From assembly GCA_002839155.1 (NCBI GenBank), contig PGXM01000003.1, forward strand, positions 1 to 64,000: a stretch of 64,000 bases of DNA, read 5' to 3'. The DNA is from Tenericutes bacterium HGW-Tenericutes-1 (GTDB lineage Bacteria; Bacillota_I; Bacilli_A; Izemoplasmatales; Hujiaoplasmataceae). A program made the translations under genes and the position numbers. Shown here piece by piece: positions 1 through 9,346 of the stretch. How positions within the stretch are numbered: the first letter of the stretch is position 1; every line of letters begins with the position of its first letter. The notes under the pieces are model-generated. The model did no database searches, had not been told where the DNA came from, and worked only from the letters and a program-made list of their open reading frames with translations.

Positions 1-3000
1 TCCAACTAAGACAGGATATACGTTCAATGGTTGGTACAGTGATGCTGGTTTAACTACTTTATATTCATTCACGACAATTCCAGCTCAAAACATTACGCTA
101 TATGCCAAATGGACTATTAATCAATACACGATTACCTTCAACAGTAATGGTGGAACAGCTGTCAGTTCAATTACTCAAGATTACAACACTTCTGTCAGTG
201 CACCAAGCAATCCAACCAAGACAGGTTATACGTTCAACGGTTGGTATAGTGATGCTGGACTCACAACATCCTATACATTTACAACTATACCAGCTCAAAA
301 TATTACACTCTATGCCAAATGGACTATTAACCAATACACGATTACCTTTAACAGTAATGGTGGTTCTATGGTCACATCAATCACTCAAGATTATAATACC
401 TCAGTCAGTGCTCCGAGCAATCCAACTAAAACGGGTTATACGTTCAACGGTTGGTACAGTGATGCAGGACTCACAACGCCATATACATTCAGCACAATGC
501 AAGCTCAAAACATTACCTTGTATGCCAAATGGACGATCAATCAATACACCATCACTTTCAACAGTAATGGTGGAACAGCGGTCAGTCCGATTACTCAAAA
601 TTACAACACGTCTGTCAGTGCACCAAGTAATCCAACTAAGACAGGATATACGTTCAATGGTTGGTATAGTGATTCAGGATTAACTACTCTATATTCATTC
701 AGTACGATGCTTGCAGAAAATTTCACACTCTATGCCAAGTGGACCATCAACCAATATACCATCGCTTTCAATAGTAATGACGGTTCTTTGGTCACATCAA
801 TCACCCAAGAATTTGCAGGTTGGTACAGCGATGCTGAACTCACAACATCCTATACATTTACGACGATGCCCGCTCAAAACATTACGCTCTATGCCAAATG
901 GACGATTAATCAATATACCATCACCTTCAACAGTAATGGTGGTTCTTTGGTTACATCAATCACTCAAAATTATAATACCTCAGTCAGCGCACCAAGCAAT
1001 CCAACTAAGACAGGATATACTTTCAATGGTTGGTATAGTGATGCTGGACTCACAACATCCTATACATTTACGACAATGCCTGCTCAAAACATCACCTTGT
1101 ATGCAAAATGGACCATCAACCAATATACCATCACCTTCAACAGTAATGGTGGTTCTTTGGTCACATCAATCACCCAGGATTATGATACATCAGTTAGTGC
1201 ACCAAGTAATCCAACAAGAACTGGTTATACGTTCAATGGTTGGTATAGTGATGCTGGATTAACTACTCTATATTCATTCAGTACGATGCCTGCAGAAAAT
1301 TTCACTCTCTATGCCAAGTGGACCATCAACCAATATACCATCACCTTCAATAGTAATGGTGGTTCTTTGGTCACATCAATCACCCAAGATTACAACACAT
1401 CAGTTAGCGCACCAAGCAATCCGTCCAAGACAGGATATACGTTCGCTGGTTGGTATAGTGATGCTGGACTCACAACATCCTATACATTCACGACAATGCC
1501 TGCTCAAAATATCACGCTTTACGCAAAATGGACTATCAACCAATATACCATCATCTTCAATAGTAATGGTGGTTCTTTGGTTACATCAATCACTCAAGAT
1601 TATAATACCTCAGTCAGTGCACCAAGTAATCCAACAAGAACGGGTTATACGTTCGCTGGTTGGTATAGTGACGCAGGACTTACAACATCCTATACATTTA
1701 CAACAATGCCTGCTCAAGACATTACGTTATATGCCAAATGGACCATCAATCAATATACAGTCACATATCGAAATTTTGATGGCACTATCTTACAAACAAG
1801 TATTTATGACTACAATTTCGATTTATCTTCTGTAATCCCTCCTGTTAATCCAACAAGAATAGGCTATACCTTCAACAGTTGGGATATGATGTTACCAAGT
1901 ACAATGCCGGCATACAATCTTTTGATTACCGCCACCTATACAATAAATCAATATACAATTACTTTTAATAGTAATGGTGGAACAGTGGTCAGTCCGATTA
2001 CTCAAGATTACAATACATCTGTCAGTGCACCAATCGCTCCAACTAAGACAGGTTATACGTTCGCTGGTTGGTACAGCGATGCAGGTCTCACAACACCGTA
2101 TATATTTACGACAATGCCAGCTCAAAACATAACCTTGTATGCGAAATGGACTATCAACCAATACACGATTACTTTTAACAGTAATGGTGGAACAGTAGTC
2201 AATCCAATTACTCAAAATTACAACACATCTGTCAGTGCACCAAGTGCTCCAACTAAGATAGGCTATACGTTCGCAGGTTGGTACAGCGATGCAGGTCTCA
2301 CAACACCGTATACATTTACAACAATGCCTGCTCAAAACATTACACTCTATGCCAAATGGACTATCAATCAATATACCATCACCTTCAACAGTAATGGTGG
2401 AACAGCGATCAGTCCAATTACTCAAAATTACAACACATCAGTCAACGCACCAAGCAATCCAACAAGAACGGGTTATACTTTTAACGGTTGGTATAGTGAC
2501 GCAGGTTTAACTACTCTATATACATTCACAACAATGCCAGCTCAAAACATTACACTGAATGCGAAATGGACAATTAATCAATACACGATTACTTTTATCA
2601 GTAATGGCGGAACAGCGGTCAGTCCAATTACTCAAAATTACAACACTTCTGTCAGTGCGCCGATTAATCCAACAAGAACGGGTTATACGTTCGTTGGTTG
2701 GTACAGCGATTCTGGACTTACAACACCGTATACATTCACAACAATGCCAGCTCAAAACATTACCTTGTATGCGAAATGGACAATTAATCTATATACAATC
2801 ACTTTCAACAGTAATGGCGGAACGGCGGTCAGTCCAATCACTGCACAAGAAGGAACAGCAATTATAAAACCTGCTGATCCAACAAAAACGGGATTTATTT
2901 TCGATGGATGGTACACTGATAATAATACTTTCCTCAATCAGTTCACCTTCTTGACAATGCCACCATTGAATCTAACGCTATACGCTAAATGGTTGTCCCC
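1..3000 (+). repeat. Tandem 210-bp repeat array inside the InlB-type gene
   Basis: Units of 210 bp repeat from the window edge to about 3000. They are highly similar at the DNA level; for example the stretch encoding NQYTITFNSNGG recurs in nearly every unit. Because the unit length is a multiple of three and the copies are near identical, long open frames also appear in other frames and on the opposite strand. Such arrays change copy number by recombination and are hard to assemble from short reads. Confidence 0.9.
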
Positions 3001-3268
3001 TGAACAGTTGGTTCAAAAAACAGTGACAGACATCCAACAACTAGTCATCAATGGATGGTTTAACAATATCCCGGTTGATAATCTAAAGACTTCGACCATG
3101 GAGGCTGGTATTTTGGTCAGAGTACAGAGTATTATCAATATGTATCCAGGCATCTCGATTCAAATCATCAACGGTCAACGTTCAGGAAGTAGATATGTCT
3201 TCACTTTTGTCATCACATATGGATCTGCACAGTCAACAATTCAGAATGTCACTGCGACATTCGTCTAA
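2..3268 (+). CDS. Giant InlB-type repeat surface protein (5' end outside window)
   Basis: The reading frame is open from base 2, so this is the C-terminal part (about 1,088 residues) of a larger protein. It holds about 15 tandem units of 70 residues (210 bp), each with the pattern TITFNSNGG...GYTFNGWYSDAGL...LYAKW. This matches the Listeria-Bacteroides (InlB B) repeat family, a small beta-grasp module of secreted and surface proteins. One unit (about 770-900) lacks roughly 19 residues, and one (about 1750-1950) is divergent and ends in TATY instead of YAKW. The last 90 residues (from about 3000) form a different, repeat-free domain that I do not recognise. There is no C-terminal anchor, so attachment must lie at the missing N-terminus. 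A lipoprotein gene follows after 15 bp and is probably co-transcribed. A role in adhesion or binding is inference. Confidence 0.85.
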   Translation, partial: PTKTGYTFNGWYSDAGLTTLYSFTTIPAQNITLYAKWTINQYTITFNSNGGTAVSSITQDYNTSVSAPSNPTKTGYTFNGWYSDAGLTTSYTFTTIPAQNITLYAKWTINQYTITFNSNGGSMVTSITQDYNTSVSAPSNPTKTGYTFNGWYSDAGLTTPYTFSTMQAQNITLYAKWTINQYTITFNSNGGTAVSPITQNYNTSVSAPSNPTKTGYTFNGWYSDSGLTTLYSFSTMLAENFTLYAKWTINQYTIAFNSNDGSLVTSITQEFAGWYSDAELTTSYTFTTMPAQNITLYAKWTINQYTITFNSNGGSLVTSITQNYNTSVSAPSNPTKTGYTFNGWYSDAGLTTSYTFTTMPAQNITLYAKWTINQYTITFNSNGGSLVTSITQDYDTSVSAPSNPTRTGYTFNGWYSDAGLTTLYSFSTMPAENFTLYAKWTINQYTITFNSNGGSLVTSITQDYNTSVSAPSNPSKTGYTFAGWYSDAGLTTSYTFTTMPAQNITLYAKWTINQYTIIFNSNGGSLVTSITQDYNTSVSAPSNPTRTGYTFAGWYSDAGLTTSYTFTTMPAQDITLYAKWTINQYTVTYRNFDGTILQTSIYDYNFDLSSVIPPVNPTRIGYTFNSWDMMLPSTMPAYNLLITATYTINQYTITFNSNGGTVVSPITQDYNTSVSAPIAPTKTGYTFAGWYSDAGLTTPYIFTTMPAQNITLYAKWTINQYTITFNSNGGTVVNPITQNYNTSVSAPSAPTKIGYTFAGWYSDAGLTTPYTFTTMPAQNITLYAKWTINQYTITFNSNGGTAISPITQNYNTSVNAPSNPTRTGYTFNGWYSDAGLTTLYTFTTMPAQNITLNAKWTINQYTITFISNGGTAVSPITQNYNTSVSAPINPTRTGYTFVGWYSDSGLTTPYTFTTMPAQNITLYAKWTINLYTITFNSNGGTAVSPITAQEGTAIIKPADPTKTGFIFDGWYTDNNTFLNQFTFLTMPPLNLTLYAKWLSPEQLVQKTVTDIQQLVINGWFNNIPVDNLKTSTMEAGILVRVQSIINMYPGISIQIINGQRSGSRYVFTFVITYGSAQSTIQNVTATFV

Positions 3269-3283
3269 TCATGGAGGTTAATT

Positions 3284-4276
3284 ATGAAAAGAATATTAAT
3301 GATGCTTATGTTTTTAACAGGATTCGCTTTTTTGGTAAGTTGTAATCAATCACAAACGGGCACCTATATTCCAGGTGTCTATTATGCCGTTGATGAGCAA
3401 TCTCGTGTTTCGGCGTACATTAATGTCAATCAAGATGGAGCGATAGACAACGTTTTATTCGATAAACCATACAAATTGACGACAATGAATGTAATGGGTG
3501 ATGATTATGAATTACCAAGTGGTCATTCTTGGAAAGATGAAGCCACTTATCTAGCATCGTACCTTGTGATTAATCAGGGGTGGGGTGACATCAAGCTAGA
3601 TGTAACTGACATTTCTGGTATGAATTCTATGAATGTTCCAGATTACTTTGCGATAATCGATTATCAAGCCAGTCCATCCGGCCTTTCTTATTTTTCAATG
3701 CCAGTCGATGGGTTTGTTCTATCATGGAATCTAGCAATAACTGAAGCCTCTAACAATAATCAAGGGATTTTTGAAGGAGTACCCTCATCGAGTGAATGGT
3801 TGTTAGCAAACAAACCGCCCTATACCTATGTTGATGGTGTCTATTATGGAGCCAACGAGGAACATGGATATTTTGTAAGAGTCGAGATTGAAGATGGTTA
3901 TATCACAGACGTACTCTTCGATGCCATAACAGCAGTGAACTCACGAATCGTTTGGAACAACAATGGGACTCCAAATGATGTCTCCGATGATTATCAGATG
4001 GTAGAAATTATATCAATGACAACTAAGCAAACTTTGCGGGAGGAAATGATACTCATCAGTGGCACCGCCTGGTTTGTACAGGCAGACAAGATGAGAGCCG
4101 CGATTATCGACAAACAAACTTGGGATCAGAATTGGCAGTATTTCGAATCTACAGGTCATGAGTATTTTGATTTCACTGATTCAATTACCATTGATGGCGT
4201 GGCAGGAGTTACAATGGCGGTAGAGGGATTCCGGATGACATTCGAGGAAGCGATAGCCAAAGCAATTTTAGATTAA
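3284..4276 (+). CDS. Lipoprotein with two GVYYG-type repeats, FMN_bind-like
   Basis: 330 residues. The N-terminus is a lipoprotein signal peptide with lipobox LVSC (Cys at about residue 20). The start follows a clear GGAGG ribosome site. Two related halves begin with GVYYAVDE (about residue 31) and GVYYGANE (about residue 187), each followed by a pattern like DGxIxxVLFD. This resembles the repeats of FMN_bind/PplA-type extracellular flavin lipoproteins, but I do not see the SGAT-type flavinylation motif, so covalent FMN is not supported. It is likely displayed on the outer face of the membrane. It sits 15 bp behind the InlB-repeat gene and is followed by a hairpin terminator. Function unknown. 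Confidence 0.7.
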   Translation: MKRILMMLMFLTGFAFLVSCNQSQTGTYIPGVYYAVDEQSRVSAYINVNQDGAIDNVLFDKPYKLTTMNVMGDDYELPSGHSWKDEATYLASYLVINQGWGDIKLDVTDISGMNSMNVPDYFAIIDYQASPSGLSYFSMPVDGFVLSWNLAITEASNNNQGIFEGVPSSSEWLLANKPPYTYVDGVYYGANEEHGYFVRVEIEDGYITDVLFDAITAVNSRIVWNNNGTPNDVSDDYQMVEIISMTTKQTLREEMILISGTAWFVQADKMRAAIIDKQTWDQNWQYFESTGHEYFDFTDSITIDGVAGVTMAVEGFRMTFEEAIAKAILD

Positions 4277-4324
4277 ATTTGGAGTTAAATATAAAGGGTA
4301 GATGTTAACTACTCAAAATATAGT

Positions 4325-4366
4325 AATAGGTATTATTTCATTAATGGAATGATACCTATTTTATTT
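4325..4366 (+). terminator. Terminator after the lipoprotein gene
   Basis: A long inverted repeat with arms AATAGGTATTATT and AATGATACCTATT is followed by a T-rich run. It lies about 50 bp behind the stop codon of the upstream gene and marks the right end of the plus-strand surface-protein operon. Confidence 0.7.
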
Positions 4367-4430
4367 AGGAATATGTAAGAAAAGAATTATATATTTCTAC
4401 CGAAAATAATCGATACAAAAAGTATATAAA

Positions 4431-4486
4431 TGTGGCTAAGGCTTGAGTTGAACCGGCGCAACATGGAGAATCATTCGTTTCATGCA
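4431..4486 (-). repeat. Cassette site S1: decayed tRNA-Phe 3'-half copy
   Basis: Reads TGTGGCTAAGGC, then TTGAACCGGCGCAACATGGA, and ends in TCGTTTCATGCA. It aligns over its full length with the tRNA-Phe 3' half plus the array-specific flank, but with many substitutions, including the anticodon-loop core. It is the outermost copy, 20 kb from the tRNA, and one of the most diverged. Confidence 0.7.
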
Positions 4487-4573
4487 CAATAAATGTGAAA
4501 TGAAAATTATCTTAACTGTGTTTACAAAATCAATAAGTATATATATAATCAATACGAGAAGAGATGATGTCGT

Positions 4574-5593
4574 ATGTTTCCAAGTAACAAAAAAATCATA
4601 TTAGCACTGTTGTTACTATCGTTAGGTCTCGTTTTGGTTTCTTGTACTAAAATATCTTACCATCCATCATTGACCCCATTATCTATTTCCAACGCTTCGA
4701 GTTATGGACAACTTGATAGTACGCTTCTTTACTCTTTTGAAGTCAATCAAGAGTATGATTATGATGATGAAATATTGTTATCTGTCAAATATGCTACAAT
4801 ATCAGAGGATATTGGTCCATACTTGCACATTTATTTTGAGGCTGAAGGTTTTGAATTTTTAACAAATAGTGATACGGTTATTACAGACTTTGATAATGGT
4901 TCTTATAAGACAATTTGCACACCAAGTTCTTGCATATTAAGTCACTCTTTTGATGTTAGAATAAAATTAGAATCAGGTTCCTATACAAAGGGAGATATCA
5001 CTTTACATTTAGATAGTTACTTACAAGAACCAACCTCTTTTAATGAAACGCCAAATAGAACTCAAACTGGAAAAGTTTATTATGTCGTTGATGAAATCGG
5101 ATTATTATTTAACCGCCTATCTCTAGATAAAGCTATCTATGATAGTTGGGATAGGTTATATGTTAATAAAATAATAAATACTGAAGAATATGTAAATCGT
5201 TATTTCATTAGTCAAATGGATAATAAAATATATATTTCACTAACTAGTTGGAATACATCAATGGATAATTTTAGATTTGAGTATTCAAGTAAAAATTATC
5301 GTGTAATGATGATTTTAGAAGGAGATTACGAATATATATATAACCTATTTCAAAGTATTCCAAACAATGATGAAGACCTAATTCAGCAAGCATATCGTCA
5401 AATCGCAAACGCTTTAGTAGGTATTATGCTTGAATTCGAAGTAGTTAATCAACAGGAGTTTCAAACTGAATTAGAGCTTATCACAACTTCTATTATTAGA
5501 GAAAGTTCCCTTTGGGCAGATCAAAACATTACTAGCCGAATCTCTAATTGGCATGATTATAGCTATACAGATACAATAAATCATAAAAAATAA
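4574..5593 (+). CDS. Lipoprotein of unknown function, plus strand within the array
   Basis: 339 residues. A lipoprotein signal peptide with lipobox LVSC (Cys at about residue 24) is followed by an acidic, beta-rich extracytoplasmic part without a family I recognise. It lies between decayed sites S1 and S2 and is the only gene of the array on the plus strand. Its stop codon is followed directly by the hairpin of S2, which would serve as its terminator. AT-rich codon use resembles the other array genes. Probably an old cassette whose insert was inverted, or a gene that predates the array. Confidence 0.65.
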   Translation: MFPSNKKIILALLLLSLGLVLVSCTKISYHPSLTPLSISNASSYGQLDSTLLYSFEVNQEYDYDDEILLSVKYATISEDIGPYLHIYFEAEGFEFLTNSDTVITDFDNGSYKTICTPSSCILSHSFDVRIKLESGSYTKGDITLHLDSYLQEPTSFNETPNRTQTGKVYYVVDEIGLLFNRLSLDKAIYDSWDRLYVNKIINTEEYVNRYFISQMDNKIYISLTSWNTSMDNFRFEYSSKNYRVMMILEGDYEYIYNLFQSIPNNDEDLIQQAYRQIANALVGIMLEFEVVNQQEFQTELELITTSIIRESSLWADQNITSRISNWHDYSYTDTINHKK

Positions 5594-5602
5594 CAGAAAA
5601 AA

Positions 5603-5691
5603 AAAGCCATCCTTCGATGGCTTTATTTTTTTTAATGGTAGTTAGGTTGGAATTTAACCAACGACACAAGGGTCTTCAGTAGTATTATGCA
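5603..5691 (-). repeat. Cassette site S2: decayed full-length copy with hairpin
   Basis: The hairpin AGCCATCCTTCGATGGCT and a T-run are followed from 5636 by a 56-bp stretch aligning with tRNA-Phe 3' half plus flank (TGGTAGTTAGG, AACCAACGACACAAGG, TCTTCAGT, TATGCA). The order hairpin, CCA end, T arm, anticodon core and flank is the same as in the well-preserved copies. Strongly diverged. Confidence 0.7.
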
Positions 5692-5914
5692 AGAGGTGCG
5701 AGTATGTTTCGAATCTATTTCAAATGACTATTATTCTATTTTTCTTATTGTATGCCTATGGCATCACAACTCACTTTTTAATTTCCATACCAATCCATTA
5801 ATAGATAAATAACTAATAATGCATTCATAATATTTGGTCAAATAACAAAACCTAATTAGGCTTTGTTATTATATGCATGTCAATAGTATCAATTACTTAT
5901 GATATGTCTCAATA
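5692..5914. other. AT-rich intergenic stretch, nothing recognised
   Basis: About 220 bp between site S2 and the stop of the PD40 lipoprotein gene. I see no open frame with a ribosome site, no RNA gene and no clear hairpin. It may be remnant cassette DNA. Confidence 0.4.
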
Positions 5915-6982
5915 CTACAAATATGGAAGTAAATAATCGGAATCGACCCAAAATATGTCACTCTTTCCATCGACAAAGCGGCTAAAGAAAAAGAATTTAC
6001 CATCGGTTGTCACGGATGGACATATTTGATTTGCGCCAGTTTGATTTACTTCATTACTAAGCTTAACTGGATAAGTCCAACTTCCATTATTATTCAGAGA
6101 TATAAATATATAATCAGCACTTCCAAATCCCTGGTCCAATAAGATATAGGATTCATCTGGTGCAATGTATGGATGTGCCCCGCTTATTCCTGTAAATTTT
6201 GCCGGAAGATATATGCCATCCATGTATTCAATTACATAAATACCAGGCGAGTTTCCCGAGAAACCTGTGAAATAGATATTTCCTGAATCAGCCACTGTGA
6301 TATACATTACTAAAATATCATTTAATCCATTACTTGATAATACAGGTTCTTGCCATACACCACCTATGAAACTGCTTTGGTAAACAGCAATTTTATTTGG
6401 ATTCTCTCTTCTAGATTGGAAATATAACGTTGATCCGTCGTTCGTAATGAACGGTTCAGCTTCTGTTACATCTTCACTGATTGGAGATAATTCCGGAACC
6501 GACCATTCTCCGTTATGAAAAAAAGTGTAATAGAGGCGATTCGTTCCTGTTTCGGTTCTTCTAGTATAAAAGTAATGTAGATAGTCTGGCGAAAACGTTC
6601 CAGAGAACTCTGAGTTCAATTCCGTACTGATAAATCCTGGGGCAAATACTTCAGGGGTATGGCCGGGGTGTCCAAGTAATAATAAGTTTTCATTAATTTC
6701 CGTATCCGACCATTGTGCATACAAGACACTATTCTCTGTTACGGGATTCCATTGATTAAAACCAATTGTGAAATTTTCATCTGTATGCCAACCCGCAAAA
6801 TAGAATCCTTGTTTAGATGGATTTTCAGGCAATGAAAGAAAGCTGCCACTTTCGATGGAGATGCATTCGATTATAGTACCACCATCGGTTTCAAAATAAA
6901 CTGTGATTATTTGTGGTGAATGACTACATCCAAGAAATAAAAATACTGTGATCACTAAAAGAGCCCAACTAAATTTTCTCAA
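5915..6982 (-). CDS. Lipoprotein with one InlB-type repeat and PD40 beta-propeller repeats
   Basis: 355 residues. The start is set at a TTG at 6982, eight bases behind AGGAG; the earlier TTG of the frame would overlap the ribosome site. The lipobox is FLGC. Residues about 25-95 form a single InlB-type module (TVYFETDGGT...FYFAGWHTDENF...LYAQW). The rest carries WD40-like/PD40 strands such as EPFITNDGSTLYFQSRRE, HPYIAPDESYILL and PSVTTDGKFFFFSRF, typical of TolB-like propellers. This predicts a membrane-anchored, surface-exposed propeller that binds protein or glycan; the ligand is unknown. It lies in the outer part of the cassette array and shares its repeat module with the protein at the left edge. 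Confidence 0.75.
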   Translation of the reverse strand: MRKFSWALLVITVFLFLGCSHSPQIITVYFETDGGTIIECISIESGSFLSLPENPSKQGFYFAGWHTDENFTIGFNQWNPVTENSVLYAQWSDTEINENLLLLGHPGHTPEVFAPGFISTELNSEFSGTFSPDYLHYFYTRRTETGTNRLYYTFFHNGEWSVPELSPISEDVTEAEPFITNDGSTLYFQSRRENPNKIAVYQSSFIGGVWQEPVLSSNGLNDILVMYITVADSGNIYFTGFSGNSPGIYVIEYMDGIYLPAKFTGISGAHPYIAPDESYILLDQGFGSADYIFISLNNNGSWTYPVKLSNEVNQTGANQICPSVTTDGKFFFFSRFVDGKSDIFWVDSDYLLPYL

Positions 6983-6991
6983 ATTGATCAA

Positions 6992-7382
6992 CTCCTATAT
7001 AAAAGTTAGTGAATACGATATGCAATTTAGAACCAATACACCTTTCTGCACCGAACATGAATCCAATATCATTTATATCATTTTTAATAAATTTGAATTG
7101 TATATGGATAATAAAAAATACACAAGAAACATATAAATACAGTTAAATCACCCTATTACAATCATACAAAGTAATTTATTTAAAGTAAAAATATATAGTA
7201 TCCAATTATTAATAACAAAAAAACCGTAAAATCCAATTGAGTTTATAAAAGTATTTACTCACTTGATCCAACGTATCTAAACCTTTATAAATGCATTAAT
7301 AAGTTCAAATGATGACTTATATTCCTAATATTTTTGAATAATTCTTCTTAAAAAGCATCGTTATAAAAAACGGATATAGTCA
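6992..7382. other. AT-rich gap without a convincing gene
   Basis: About 390 bp between two minus-strand genes. A 62-codon plus-strand frame runs through it but overlaps the signal-peptide region of the neighbouring gene and has no ribosome site. No tRNA-like repeat is visible here, unlike most other gaps of the array. Confidence 0.4.
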
Positions 7383-8132
7383 TTATTCCCTTATATAGAT
7401 GCCATTCGAAGATTCGAATTGATTTCCCTCGATTACAAAAGTGTAAGATCCACCATTAATGATGATCGATCTTCCCGACTGAGTCCAAGTCCCTTGATTT
7501 GTCGTAACAGCGGGTAATCCCGTTGGTTTATCCACAACAATATAGGTTCCATCTTCAAAAAATTCGATATATTCCCACTCACTCATTCTCTCGATTCCAA
7601 CTGGGGTTTCAAATGTATCTAAATCAAGGTACCATCGACCAACAACTGAGGTTGATCCCAATCCCCCAGTTACTAGATTAAAAGTGATAATAAAAAAGAC
7701 AATGATAAAGAAAAGAACATAGACTGTAAAGAATATCTGAACCGGTTTTGTAAAACCTCTCATAAAAATATCGACTTTTTTCATGAATTCAGAGGGTTCT
7801 TTTGATGAATTTGAAAAAGCAGACGGACCCGGCATGTCAATGTTTGATACATTCGAATTGGGTACGACTGTAGATTGCGACGGCGCAACTTGAACATTAG
7901 AGTCTGATAAAGACGGATTCTTAATAGAATCATTAAAATTCAAGATGGTAATTTTTCTAATTTTAATGAAACCAATAAAAATTATAACGAACATTAACAG
8001 AATTACATAAGACAATTGTGGTGATCTAAAAGCTCCAGAAAATAGGGTAATGAAGATAACAACGAGTAATAAAATGATGACAAAATAGAAGATGAATACA
8101 TTAGAATCCTTTTTCTTTTTCTGAGAATCCAT
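7383..8132 (-). CDS. Membrane protein with C-terminal lipocalin-like domain
   Basis: 249 residues, start well supported by AGGAGG seven bases upstream. Two TM helices near the N-terminus (about 12-32 and 38-58), a polar Ser/Pro/Asn-rich linker (about 70-115) and a third helix (about 130-155) precede a beta-rich end: VGRWYLDLDTF, EYIEFFEDGTYIV, NQGTWTQSGRSIII. That pattern (W, then FxxDGT, then GxW) is seen in small lipocalin-like domains of lipoproteins. No function can be named. It belongs to the outermost minus-strand unit of the array, between sites S2 and S3. Confidence 0.65.
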   Translation of the reverse strand: MDSQKKKKDSNVFIFYFVIILLLVVIFITLFSGAFRSPQLSYVILLMFVIIFIGFIKIRKITILNFNDSIKNPSLSDSNVQVAPSQSTVVPNSNVSNIDMPGPSAFSNSSKEPSEFMKKVDIFMRGFTKPVQIFFTVYVLFFIIVFFIITFNLVTGGLGSTSVVGRWYLDLDTFETPVGIERMSEWEYIEFFEDGTYIVVDKPTGLPAVTTNQGTWTQSGRSIIINGGSYTFVIEGNQFESSNGIYIRE

Positions 8133-8250
8133 TTAATTATCCTCCTGAAATAATTATTGAATGCATTACCATTAATTTCTATTCTACTCCTTATCAAACA
8201 ATCTACAAGTAGATTATATTAATTTGAATTGTAATTTTCATAGAAACAAA

Positions 8251-8344
8251 ATAAAAAGCCTCATCGAGGCTTGAATACGTATCATACACTGTTTTGGGTC
8301 GAGATTAAACCGGCGACACATCGATTTTCAGTTGTTTCATACAA
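8251..8344 (-). repeat. Cassette site S3: moderately decayed full-length copy
   Basis: The hairpin AAGCCTCATCGAGGCTT is followed by a tRNA-Phe 3'-half copy (TTAAACCGGCGACACATCGA) and the core with flank TTTTCAGTTGTTTCATAC. All parts are present with scattered substitutions. It lies 39 bp behind the stop codon of the next gene. Confidence 0.8.
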
Positions 8345-8383
8345 GATGCAAATTAGAAATAATCGCTACAAGTACAACATGAT

Positions 8384-8722
8384 TTATGCATATCTTTGTA
8401 AATATCTTTCAATATGTTGTTTTGTGTCTGTTATCGAATAAAATGGTTGTCTTACGCCCAAAAAAAGTTCTCCCAAATTCATTCTTCCTTCATAACAACT
8501 TACAATAACCTCGATGACGACTTTTCTTTTACCATAGTTATGGTAAATTTCAATGCTATTGGTACCGTTTTTAAAGACTATTTCTTCTTCGCCATTAATT
8601 GATGTATATGTTTTTGCAAACCCATATTCTATCAAATAATCAAAGTGACTTTTTAGTGACGGATTTGGATTTTCCCATTTTTTAAATAATTTCATATCAC
8701 GATTTATCTCTTTCATTAACAT
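8384..8722 (-). CDS. Small soluble hypothetical protein
   Basis: Up to 112 residues, no signal peptide or TM helix. The sequence contains EEEIVFKNGTNSIEIYHNYG and KRKVVIEVIVSCYEGRMN, suggesting a small alpha/beta cytoplasmic domain. No family recognised. The start is uncertain: ATG codons lie at residues 1, 3 and 10, and no strong ribosome site separates them. It is the sole gene between sites S3 and S4. Confidence 0.55.
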   Translation of the reverse strand: MLMKEINRDMKLFKKWENPNPSLKSHFDYLIEYGFAKTYTSINGEEEIVFKNGTNSIEIYHNYGKRKVVIEVIVSCYEGRMNLGELFLGVRQPFYSITDTKQHIERYLQRYA

Positions 8723-8862
8723 TTGGGTTTATAGAACAATTGTCGATATAATTATAACACATGAAAAGCGGGAAGCAAATCTACTAGTATTATTTTATAT
8801 GACTAGATTAGGAAAGTCCCAGTGTCGTTATAGGTTATTGTAATTTAATAAAAAATACAACT

Positions 8863-8955
8863 AAAAAAGCCCTCGAAAGGGCTAGATTACGTACCGGATG
8901 GTGGCTCAGGCCAGGATTGAACCGGCGACACATTGATTTTCAGTCGTTTCTTGCA
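8863..8955 (-). repeat. Cassette site S4: full-length tRNA-Phe 3'-half copy
   Basis: Hairpin AGCCCTCGAAAGGGCT, trailer GATTACGTACCGGA, CCA end and T arm (GGATTGAACCGGCGACACAT), core and flank TTTTCAGTCGTTTCTTGCA. Nearly identical to the 3' half and terminator of the tRNA-Phe gene at 24285. Trailer type I. It starts about 10 bp behind the stop codon of the gene at 8967. Confidence 0.95.
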
Positions 8956-8966
8956 TAGAAAATTAC

Positions 8967-9299
8967 CTAGTCTTTGGTAATATCCTTCATATATTTTAAA
9001 AATTTTCTAACTTTGATAACACCCATTATAACAGAATAAACTAAACCAAATATAACAATACCGAGAATAAGAGATTCTAGCCATGTGGGAAATTCATAGT
9101 ACCTTTGGAATATAGAAATTACTAAATAAACGATTACAATAATGAAAAGAAAGATTGAGTACTGAACTAAATCTTTTACCTTTTTGCTTATTTCGGCCGA
9201 TTGTTCTTTGGTAAAATATTCATTTTCTTTGCCTTCAGGAATCACATCTACTGAATATTCATCAAAAATGTTTTTCACCTTGTTTTTCTCCGGTTTCAT
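8967..9299 (-). CDS. Small two-helix membrane protein
   Basis: 110 residues from the ATG at 9299, which follows AGGAGAG; the longer frame would run back into site S5. A polar N-terminal half (EKNKVKNIFDEYSVDVIPEG) precedes two TM helices (about 48-66 and 76-96) and a short basic tail. No family recognised. It is the sole gene between sites S5 and S4. Confidence 0.6.
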   Translation of the reverse strand: MKPEKNKVKNIFDEYSVDVIPEGKENEYFTKEQSAEISKKVKDLVQYSIFLFIIVIVYLVISIFQRYYEFPTWLESLILGIVIFGLVYSVIMGVIKVRKFLKYMKDITKD

Positions 9300-9324
9300 T
9301 TTTTTCTCTCCTATCGATGAAATA

Positions 9325-9346
9325 CGGATTTTCAGTCGTTTCATAC
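9325..9346 (-). repeat. Cassette site S5: short copy (core plus flank)
   Basis: CGGATTTTCAGTCGTTTCAT. Only the anticodon-loop core and the array-specific flank are present; the tRNA T arm, CCA end and hairpin are absent. Confidence 0.85.

Noticed and set aside
102-2937. Long overlapping open frames on both strands in the InlB repeat region
   Set aside because: They are by-products of near-identical 210-bp repeats in frame with the real gene; none has a ribosome site or sensible protein features.
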